Below are positions 27,359-33,843 of a DNA stretch of 64,000 nt, piece by piece (the first letter of the stretch is position 1; every line of letters starts with the position of its first letter). The translations under genes were made by a program, and so were the position numbers. Origin of the DNA: Nodosilinea sp. PGN35 (GTDB taxonomy: Bacteria; Cyanobacteriota; Cyanobacteriia; Phormidesmidales; Phormidesmidaceae); assembly GCF_029109325.1 (NCBI RefSeq), contig NZ_JAQKQJ010000019.1, positions 1-64,000 on the forward strand, in the 5' to 3' direction. The notes beneath the pieces are model-generated. The model saw only the letters and a program-made list of their open reading frames with translations, was not told where the DNA came from and did no database searches.

Positions 27359-28261
27359 ATGGGGACAGATCAGCAGCAGATGATCGGCGTTGATTTGGGC
27401 GGGTCTGCCATCAAGCTGGGGCGCTTTACCCAGGCGGGGCACTGCCTGGCCGACCTCACGGTGCCCACCCCTCAGCCCGCCACGCCGAACGCCGTGATTG
27501 AGGCAATGGCGGCGGCGATCGCCGCCCTTGACCCCCACCGCGAAGCCGTGGCCATCGGCGTGGGCACCCCCGGCCCCGCCGATGCCGCTGGCCGCATTGC
27601 CCGCGTCGCCATCAACTTAGCCGGGTGGCACGATGTGCCGATCGCCGATGCGCTCGAAGCCAAGACGGGGCGGTCGGTCACAGTAGCCAACGATGCCAAC
27701 TGCGCCGGTCTGGGGGAAGCCTGGCTGGGGGCCGGGCGCAACTTTAAAGATGTGCTGACCCTCACCCTGGGCACGGGGGTCGGCGGCGCGATCATTCTCG
27801 ACGGCCAGCTGTTTGTGGGCCGCAACGGCACCGCCGGGGAACTGGGCCTAATTACCCTCAACCCCGAGGGACCACCCTGCAACAGCGGCAATCGAGGATC
27901 GCTGGAGCAGCACTGCTCGGTGCAGGCGATCGTGCGAGAGACGGGGCTGACCCCGGCGGTGCTGTTTGAGCGGGCCAAGGCGGGGGATAAAGATGCGATC
28001 GCCTTCTGGCAAACCTACGGTCGCTGGCTGGGGGCGGGCATCGCCAGTCTGGTCTACGTACTCACCCCCGAGGCGGTGATTCTCGGCGGCGGCATTAGCG
28101 CGGCGGCGGCGCTGTTTTTGCCCACAACCCTGGCGGAGCTAGAGACCCGCGTGTTGCTCAGTTCCCGCGAGGGCATGCAGGTGCTGGTGGCGGAGCTGGG
28201 CAACCAGGCGGGCATGGCTGGGGCGGCGCGCCTGGCGTTTCAGCGGTATGGCGATCGCTAG
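27359..28261 (+). CDS. ROK-family sugar kinase, probable glucokinase
   Basis: 300 residues from the ATG at 27359. The phosphate-binding motif is GVDLGGSAIKLG (from residue 10), then NDANCAGLGEAWLGAG, with catalytic Asp in ND, and TLGTGVGGAIILDG. The usual ROK zinc motif C-x-C-G-x2-G-C is CNSGNRGS here, so two Cys are Ser and classical zinc binding is unlikely. It probably phosphorylates glucose with ATP in the cytoplasm. The position 42 bases after stpA suggests co-transcription and a link between sugar-phosphate supply and osmolyte production; this is inference. Confidence 0.87.
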   Translation: MGTDQQQMIGVDLGGSAIKLGRFTQAGHCLADLTVPTPQPATPNAVIEAMAAAIAALDPHREAVAIGVGTPGPADAAGRIARVAINLAGWHDVPIADALEAKTGRSVTVANDANCAGLGEAWLGAGRNFKDVLTLTLGTGVGGAIILDGQLFVGRNGTAGELGLITLNPEGPPCNSGNRGSLEQHCSVQAIVRETGLTPAVLFERAKAGDKDAIAFWQTYGRWLGAGIASLVYVLTPEAVILGGGISAAAALFLPTTLAELETRVLLSSREGMQVLVAELGNQAGMAGAARLAFQRYGDR

Positions 28262-28279
28262 AGCACCAGAACCAGCATT

Positions 28280-28310
28280 ACAACTGCCCTGCCGCCAATA
28301 GGGCGGTTGT
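28280..28310 (+). terminator. Possible terminator hairpin after the ROK kinase gene
   Basis: ACAACTGCCCT (28280-28290) pairs with AGGGCGGTTGT (28300-28310) with one G-U pair. No strong U-run follows (GGAAATGTCGTTC), so it may be a weak terminator or an mRNA 3' stabiliser. Confidence 0.4.
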
Positions 28311-28401
28311 GGAAATGTCGTTCTCTTCCCCCAGCAGGATTGTTTTAGCTCGGTCGGTAAGAAAAGATGGCACTGGGATTGAATACTGGAGAAGACCCGT
28401 G

Positions 28402-29034
28402 ATGCGCCTACCGATAATCTCCCGACGTGCGGTATCTCTAACGGCAGTTGGAGGCGCTATTCTGGGCCTTGCCCTGAGTGGATGTCAGCCCCGAACGACC
28501 TTTGAGCCAGCTCAGCCCCCCAGTGTTGAAACGGGGTTGCCCGCCCCTGGCCGCACCGATCTCGATGTACCCTATGTGCCGACCCCCATGGCCGTGGTAG
28601 ACGAGATGCTGCGGCTGGCCGAGGTCGGTGAAGACGATGTGCTCTACGACCTCGGCAGCGGTGACGGGCGCATTGTGATCGCCGCCGCCGAGCGCTTCGG
28701 CACCCGGGGCGTTGGTGTCGATATCGATCCAGAGCGGGTCGAAGAGGCCAACGCCAATGCGGCGGCGGCGGGGGTCACCGATCGGGTGGAGTTTAGGGAA
28801 CAAGATCTGTTTGAGACCGATTTCAGCGAGGCCACCGTCGTTACTCTCTACCTGCTGTCCGAGGTGAATCTACGGCTCAAGCCCCGCCTCCTACAGGAGC
28901 TAGCGCCCGGCACCCGCGTAGTTTCCCATGCCTTTGATATGGGCAATTGGGCACCCCAGGAAACCCGAGAGGTGGAGGGCCGCATGGTCTACTTCTGGAC
29001 AGTCCCCGAGGAGGTGCCGCCAGAGCTGCTGTAG
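28402..29034 (+). CDS. SAM-dependent methyltransferase with Tat-like lipoprotein signal
   Basis: 210 residues from the ATG at 28402, supported by GGAGAAG upstream. Residues 1-28 read as a lipoprotein signal with a twin-arginine motif (SRRAVSL) and lipobox LSGC (Cys28). A class I methyltransferase domain follows: YDLGSGDGR (motif I, 82-90), VGVDIDPERVEEA (motif II, acidic ribose contact) and VVTLYLLSEVN (motif IV region). The family usually acts on SAM in the cytoplasm, so an exported location is odd; the leader could instead be a plain membrane anchor. Target unknown. Confidence 0.82.
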   Translation: MRLPIISRRAVSLTAVGGAILGLALSGCQPRTTFEPAQPPSVETGLPAPGRTDLDVPYVPTPMAVVDEMLRLAEVGEDDVLYDLGSGDGRIVIAAAERFGTRGVGVDIDPERVEEANANAAAAGVTDRVEFREQDLFETDFSEATVVTLYLLSEVNLRLKPRLLQELAPGTRVVSHAFDMGNWAPQETREVEGRMVYFWTVPEEVPPELL

Positions 29035-29207
29035 CCCAGGCCAGGGAGTTGGCCGCTGGCGAAGGGGCGACAGTCTAGCCTGGGGCTGAGCGGTGTCTAT
29101 GGCCAATGGGCGAGGGCGTCAAAGGCTCTATTTGTCATGCTAGTTGTGGTGGGTCGCGGCAGCTGCCGTCGGCTTTGCCAGTTGCAATCCTCACTGGAGG
29201 AAAATTT

Positions 29208-29798
29208 ATGAGAACGACTGATGACCAGCTCAATCAGTATCGCCGTGCGATCGGGCTGTTTTCCACTCGGCAAGAGGCCGAGCAAGCCATGTACCGCCTG
29301 CGCGACTCCGGCTTCAATATGGATCGTGTGTCCGTAGTGGCCAAGTCGGGGGAAGGGTTGAGAGATCTAACTACCGATCAGAGCTACGACCCCAATAAAT
29401 CGCCGTCTGAGCAGGCTAAGGGCGGTGCTGGTGCCGGTGCCAAGGCGGGTGCAGTGACCGGCGGTGCCATCGGTCTGATCGGCAGCCTTGGCGTACTGGC
29501 TATTCCCGGCGTGGGCGTGGCGGCAGAAGTTGGCATTTTGCTTGCCAACGCGCTGTTGGGCAGCGGTATTGGCGCAGCCGGGGGTGGTCTGTTCGGTGCC
29601 CTGATCGGCTGGGGCATTCCCGAGAATCGGGCCAACTATTACAACGACAGAGTCAACACCAATAATGAGTATCTGGTGCTGGTCGAGGGTACTGAGCAGG
29701 ATATTCGCGCCGCTGAACTGGTGCTGCGCGAAAGCGGCATTCGCGACTGGGATATCTTTAGCTCAAATACGGCTCCTGGCTACGCGCGGAGCCGCTAA
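29208..29798 (+). CDS. General stress protein 17M-like membrane protein
   Basis: 196 residues from the ATG at 29208, which has a strong GGAGG seven bases before it. An N-terminal YflT-type domain (RAIGLFSTRQEAEQAMYRLR, then GFNMDRVSVVAK, about 10-50) is split from its C-terminal half (NEYLVLVEGTEQDIRAAELV, about 150-185) by a Gly/Ala-rich hydrophobic segment with glycine-zipper character (about 73-135). Such proteins are stress-linked in cyanobacteria and others, with unknown mechanism; the Gly-rich part probably inserts in membranes. A clear terminator follows. Confidence 0.83.
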   Translation: MRTTDDQLNQYRRAIGLFSTRQEAEQAMYRLRDSGFNMDRVSVVAKSGEGLRDLTTDQSYDPNKSPSEQAKGGAGAGAKAGAVTGGAIGLIGSLGVLAIPGVGVAAEVGILLANALLGSGIGAAGGGLFGALIGWGIPENRANYYNDRVNTNNEYLVLVEGTEQDIRAAELVLRESGIRDWDIFSSNTAPGYARSR

Positions 29799-29825
29799 AA
29801 CCGGTTGAGCTAGAAATCCAATCCA

Positions 29826-29860
29826 AAGAAAAGGGTGCAAGTGATTGCACCCTTTTCTTT
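29826..29860 (+). terminator. Intrinsic terminator after the stress protein gene
   Basis: AAGAAAAGGGTGCAA pairs with TTGCACCCTTTTCTTT around GTGA. The lower stem is A/T so it can work on either strand; on the plus strand it ends in TTTTCTTT, 28 bases past the stop codon. Confidence 0.9.
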
Positions 29861-29882
29861 GTCAAACTTGGGACTTCAATTC

Positions 29883-29991
29883 TATAGCCATAGTTACGCT
29901 GGTCAGGACACCAAAAACTGCCACAACGTTCAAACGTTTGAAGGTTCATCTAGAAAATGTCTCAGCCGGACTGGCTACAGCTAGATATAGC
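29883..29991 (+). repeat. GTTCAAACGTTTGAAC element, complete copy
   Basis: CTATAGCCATAGTTACGCTG at the left, GGTCAGGACA, core AACGTTCAAACGTTTGAA, then ATGTCTCAGCCGGACTGGCT and ACAGCTAGATATAG at the right. The ends are inverted (CTATAGC and GATATAG), giving a mini-element of about 109 bp. Confidence 0.82.
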
Positions 29992-30003
29992 AGTAGTCCA
30001 CGG

Positions 30004-30081
30004 GGTTAGGACAGGCCTGACGTCGGGCGACACGCTGCAATGCCCCTACCAGAAGATCTCGCCTGTCAAAGGGGCCTAACC
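30004..30081 (-). repeat. GTAGGGGCATT palindromic element, copy 2
   Basis: CTGCAATGCCCCTACCAGAA, then GATCTCGCCTGTCAAAGGGG and CCTAACC, is the reverse complement of the left half of the element at 18229-18306. The other half is altered (GGTTAGGACAGGCC). Confidence 0.7.
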
Positions 30082-30161
30082 AAAGCAACTGGCCATACCG
30101 TCAACCCTTTCGGCGGACGCTCGACCCAGCTATCGTTGAGGATAAACTATCTGACCCTGCT

Positions 30162-30836
30162 ATGCCGACACCCTGCGATGCCCGCCGTTACGCTCCTGCC
30201 ACCGATCGCAACCGCGAGCCCATCCTGGCTGTGTTGCAGCGAGTGCTGCCCCCCACCGGCACCGTGCTAGAGATTTCCAGCGGCACTGGCGAGCACGCCA
30301 TCTTCTTGGCCCCGCGTCTGCTGCCCCGGCAGTGGCTGCCCTCAGACCTCAGCGCCGAGGCGCGGGCGAGTATTGCCGCCTGGAGTGCGATCGCCCCTGC
30401 CGAGAACCTGCACCCACCGCTGGCAATCGATGCTGCCGCTCCCCAGTGGCCGGTTGAGTCGCAAGGCTTTGGCGACTCCCTGCCCACCCTTGACCTGCGG
30501 CGTCACCCCATTACCGCCCTGGTCAATATCAATATGATTCATATCTCGCCGTGGGCGGCCTGTAGGGGGCTGATGGCGGCCGCCGGGCGTATTTTGCCCC
30601 GCAGTGTGCTCCATAGTGGGGTGCTCTATCTCTACGGCCCCTACCGGCAGAACGGGCAGCACACCGCCCCCAGCAACGCCGCCTTTGACGCCAGCCTGCG
30701 GGCCCAAAATCCCCAGTGGGGCGTGCGCGATTTAGAGGCCGTGGTGGCTGCCGCCGGGGCTGAAGGTCTGGTGCTGGTGGAGACTGTGGCGATGCCCGCC
30801 AACAATCTCTCGGTGGTGTTCAGGGCGATCGCTTAG
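30162..30836 (+). CDS. DUF938 SAM-dependent methyltransferase-like protein
   Basis: 224 residues, single domain. The start (DARRYAPATDRNREPILAVL), VLEISSGTGEHAIFLAPRL (SAM-binding motif I), LPSDLSAEARASI, NMIHISPWAACRGL and LYGPYRQNGQHTAPSNAAFD are the DUF938 hallmarks. Members are predicted methyltransferases; the substrate is unknown. The gene starts 80 bases after a palindromic repeat. Family call is firm, function inferred. Confidence 0.9.
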   Translation: MPTPCDARRYAPATDRNREPILAVLQRVLPPTGTVLEISSGTGEHAIFLAPRLLPRQWLPSDLSAEARASIAAWSAIAPAENLHPPLAIDAAAPQWPVESQGFGDSLPTLDLRRHPITALVNINMIHISPWAACRGLMAAAGRILPRSVLHSGVLYLYGPYRQNGQHTAPSNAAFDASLRAQNPQWGVRDLEAVVAAAGAEGLVLVETVAMPANNLSVVFRAIA

Positions 30837-30884
30837 CCCCGACCCCCTTCGCTACACTGGGGGCAGCCGCATTCTGAGGTCGCC

Positions 30885-31151
30885 ATGCTGGTCAGCACCC
30901 TTCAGTATTTGACCCACGACACTACCTATCACGATCTGGCCCTGCGCTGCCAAGAGTATTTGCACTACCGGCGGCGGGGCCGGGCTGACCAGCAAGAGCT
31001 GGCCGAGGCCATGCTGTTTAACCTGCTGGTGGACTATTTGGTGCAGACCGGGGTGCCCCGGCCCCAGGCCGAGGAATTTTGCACCAGCGGCGACAACCTG
31101 ACCGAGCTGGCCCTGCGGATTTCTTCTATTCTTGGCCCTGCGATCGCCTAG
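30885..31151 (+). CDS. Small conserved protein of unknown function
   Basis: 88 residues, helical and soluble, without signal or transmembrane segment. Notable stretches are HDLALRCQEYLHYRRRGRAD and EAMLFNLLVDYLVQTG. TGAGGT is placed about 8 bases before the ATG. It sits 48 bases after the DUF938 gene on the same strand. I recognise no family. Confidence 0.65.
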   Translation: MLVSTLQYLTHDTTYHDLALRCQEYLHYRRRGRADQQELAEAMLFNLLVDYLVQTGVPRPQAEEFCTSGDNLTELALRISSILGPAIA

Positions 31152-31203
31152 TCTACGGTCAGCCGCACCACCCCGCCCCCAGGGCTGGGATAGCTGAGCC
31201 AGA

Positions 31204-31323
31204 CTGAATGACGGATTCGCGGGGTTTGAAGGCCCAGGGTTTACGGTTCACGGCCAGCCGTAAACCTCAAACCTCAAACCTCAAACCGTGCTCCCTCAGC
31301 CGTGGAACCCGTCATCATTCAAT
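31204..31323. repeat. About 120-bp imperfect palindrome with heptamer repeats
   Basis: The left end TGAATGACGGATTCGCGGGG and the right end AACCCGTCATCATTCA are imperfect inverted repeats. Inside, GTTTACGG pairs with CCGTAAAC, and the heptamer CCTCAAA occurs three times in tandem (about 31265-31285). No reading frame. No second copy was found in the window. Confidence 0.55.
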
Positions 31324-31363
31324 CACCATTAAATGACCGAATACTGGGTAAATTGCCCTAGAA

Positions 31364-31499
31364 GACTGCCAAGCTAAAGCTGACGGGTCAGTGGAGTATA
31401 CGGCTCAAGGTTTCAGGTTCAAGGCGAGCCGTAGACCGTATACCTTGCACCCCGCAGCCAGAACGGCTGGCCCCTGTCAAAATCAGCTTGGTCAAGTAT
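31364..31499 (-). repeat. 135-bp dispersed repeat, copy B
   Basis: Reverse complement of 17985-18118 with about ten differences. The sequence runs from ACTGCCAAGCTAAAGCTGAC to ATCAGCTTGGTCAAGTAT. It abuts the next palindromic element directly, so two repeat families are nested here. Confidence 0.85.
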
Positions 31500-31601
31500 A
31501 GCTGTAGCCAGTCTGGTTAGGACAATTTCTGTGGGAACGTTCAAACGTTTGAACGTTCCTAGGGATGCTGAATGTCTTAACACAAATGACCATGGCTATA
31601 C
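31497..31601 (+). repeat. GTTCAAACGTTTGAAC element, best-preserved copy
   Basis: About 105 bp: TATAGCTGTAGCCAGTCTGG, TTAGGACAATTTC, core GGAACGTTCAAACGTTTGAA, then GTTCCTAGGGATGCTGAATG, TCTTAACACAAATGACCATG and GCTATAC. Inverted ends (TATAGC and GCTATA) and a perfect central palindrome give a strong hairpin. No coding content. Confidence 0.85.
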
Positions 31602-31786
31602 TAGATAATCTGCTGGCTGTGGAGAAAAAAATATACCAGCCGGGCCAGGCTGAGGCCAATAAACGACACCAAAATAACGGTGATAGAGACGCTGACTATA
31701 TCTCGAACAGCTTTCATAGGTCTGGTAAAGCGCTATGGTTGATCAGTATTCTCCCCCGGAAGAGGGAAGCTGAGGGGCAAATGCTC

Positions 31787-32902
31787 ATGAATCGTCGCAG
31801 CTTTTTAGCGGGTGCCGGTGGGGTGGCCCTGACGACTCTGCTGGCCGGGTGCCAGCGCGCTTCATCGGGTGACCTGCGGCTGGCGATGCTGGCCAACTCG
31901 GTGCCGGCCCAGCTGCTCAGAGCCTTCGAACAGTTGCCAGACCGGGGCGGCGGGCTATCCATTAGCCCCCAAGACTCTCTGGTGGAGTTGTACAGCCTGC
32001 TGCAGCGCTGGCACAGCCAGCCCGAGGGGGCAACGCCACCGCCCCTGGCCGACTGGGTTAGCCTGGCCGACTATTGGCTGGCCCCCGCCATTCGCCAGGG
32101 GCTGTTGCAGCCGCTGGATGTAACAGCGCTGACCGCCTGGGGCGATCTGGCAGCGGTGTGGCCCGATCTGGTGCGCCGCACTGCTGAGGGCATCCCCGAT
32201 GGGGCCGGCAGCCTGTGGGCCGTACCCTACCGCTGGAGCCACCTGGTGCTGCTCTACGACTCTACCCGCCTGCCCCGCAGCGCTGCTCAGCTCACGACCT
32301 GGGCCGATCTGCTGCGGCCCGAGCTAGCCCGGCGGGTGGTGCTACCCGACCATCCTCGCCTGGTGTTGGGCCTGGCTCAAAAGGCGTTGGGGGCTGCGGC
32401 CAACGGGGCAGATCCGGCGGCGGTGGCGGGTCTGGCAGATTTTTTAGACCGTTTGCAGCGGCAGGTGCGGGTCTACGACTCCAGCCGCTACCTCGAAACC
32501 CTGATCGTTGGCGATGCCACCGCCGTGGTGGCCTGGGCCGACGATGTGCTGCCCATGCTGCGCCAGTATCGGCAGCTAGCCGTAGCCGTTCCCCCCGAGG
32601 GGACGGTGCTCAGCGCCCAGCTGTGGGTGCGACCTGAGGCTAGCCCAGCGCCCTCCCCTGCCGCTATGGACTGGCTCAACTTTTGCCTGGGGGCCGACTT
32701 TGCCACCCAGCTGGCTATCTTTGGCCAAACTCTGTCGCCCCTGCTCTGGGGCGAGAGCCCGCAGCAGTGGCCCGAACCGCTGCGATCGCCGCCGCAGATC
32801 GGGCTCGATCGGGCGATCGCAGCCCGGAGTGAATTTCTGCTGCCCCTCACCGCCGAGGCCGAAAATCGCTACGGCCAGCTATGGCAAACCCTGCGCGCCT
32901 AG
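31787..32902 (+). CDS. Periplasmic solute-binding lipoprotein, PotD/PotF-like, Tat-type signal
   Basis: 371 residues from the ATG at 31787, with GAGGGG about 10 bases before it; an ATG two codons upstream is possible. The signal has a twin arginine (NRRSFLAG) and a lipobox LLAGC. The mature part has the layout of polyamine-type substrate-binding proteins: DSLVELYSLLQRW, WAVPYRWSHLVLLYDSTRLP, TTWADLLRPELARRVVLPDH and VVAWADDVLPMLRQY. No permease or ATPase gene is adjacent, so the ABC partners lie elsewhere or it acts alone. Repeats fill the 600 bases upstream. Confidence 0.82.
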   Translation: MNRRSFLAGAGGVALTTLLAGCQRASSGDLRLAMLANSVPAQLLRAFEQLPDRGGGLSISPQDSLVELYSLLQRWHSQPEGATPPPLADWVSLADYWLAPAIRQGLLQPLDVTALTAWGDLAAVWPDLVRRTAEGIPDGAGSLWAVPYRWSHLVLLYDSTRLPRSAAQLTTWADLLRPELARRVVLPDHPRLVLGLAQKALGAAANGADPAAVAGLADFLDRLQRQVRVYDSSRYLETLIVGDATAVVAWADDVLPMLRQYRQLAVAVPPEGTVLSAQLWVRPEASPAPSPAAMDWLNFCLGADFATQLAIFGQTLSPLLWGESPQQWPEPLRSPPQIGLDRAIAARSEFLLPLTAEAENRYGQLWQTLRA

Positions 32903-32936
32903 GGCCTCGGGTTGACAGGGGAAACCAGAAGCTGAG

Positions 32937-33821
32937 CTACAGGCTGCCCTCAGGCAGTCCGGCCTGGGCGGTGGGGGCGGGCCGGTAGCGCCGCTCACCT
33001 TCGGCCAGCAAGTTGCGCTGAAGCTGCACAATCATAGTTGGATCTAGGTTGGCTGAACAGGTGGGGAGGCCGCTCTGGACGTTGGCGGATACGCCCAGGG
33101 GCAGGCCAGACTGGTCGGCAAAATCACAGGCGTAGAGGCCCACCATGCGGTAGCTGCGAGAATTGCCCTGGAAGAAGCGCAGGTTATGGCCAAAGCTCCG
33201 GGCGGCGGTGCCAAACTGGTTGAGCACCGCGTACTGCTCGTTGTAGGTCAATACTGACCACATCTGGGGGTTGATCATGACATCGACCACCGCCGTACCC
33301 GAATCTTCGATCTGGTAAGAAATCCACGACTGCACCAGCCGCCGTCCGCCCAGGTGCGGGGTCAGGGAGTCGCGGTTCCACCACAGGCTGGGGAGGGTCA
33401 TGCGGTCGGCGGAGGCGTGGCGGCTGTCGCTCGACAGCGACCCGTCTACGATGCGATCGGTAAAGTCCTCCCCGTTGGGCAGGCTGGCGGTGGGAAATAC
33501 CAGCAGCTGGCAAAAGGTCTTGTTGAGCTGGGGCGATCGCTTGGGCCAGTAGTTGCTCAGCAGATCGTCCGGACAGCAGGCCGCATCCACAATGCCAGCT
33601 TGGCTGCCGCTCTGATCGGCGCAGGCGTTGAGGGCCTCGCTCTGGGCCTGGCTGACACCGCCGAGCAGGAGCAGGCTGGCCCCGGCGATCGCTTGCCACA
33701 GCTGGCGGTACCCAAGCCGTAGCCCAACCGCTTGCCAACGGAGGTGGGCCTCGGCTCCCCAGGGGTAACCCTTCACTGACACCGGCTCTGTGCGTGGTGA
33801 ATGGCCTGGTTCTCCGCCCAT
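32937..33821 (-). CDS. Exported protein of unknown function
   Basis: 294 residues. A hydrophobic stretch (about 42-58, LWQAIAGASLLLLGGVSQAQ) reads as a signal peptide ending in AQA but follows an unusually long 40-residue N-region, so the true start may be internal. The mature part has several Cys (for example DAACCPDD and YACDFADQSG), consistent with disulfides outside the cytoplasm. No family recognised. It starts 22 bases after the radical SAM gene and is probably co-transcribed with it. Confidence 0.65.
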   Translation of the reverse strand: MGGEPGHSPRTEPVSVKGYPWGAEAHLRWQAVGLRLGYRQLWQAIAGASLLLLGGVSQAQSEALNACADQSGSQAGIVDAACCPDDLLSNYWPKRSPQLNKTFCQLLVFPTASLPNGEDFTDRIVDGSLSSDSRHASADRMTLPSLWWNRDSLTPHLGGRRLVQSWISYQIEDSGTAVVDVMINPQMWSVLTYNEQYAVLNQFGTAARSFGHNLRFFQGNSRSYRMVGLYACDFADQSGLPLGVSANVQSGLPTCSANLDPTMIVQLQRNLLAEGERRYRPAPTAQAGLPEGSL

Positions 33822-33843
33822 GATGCTGTCCCCTTGGGGTTTT

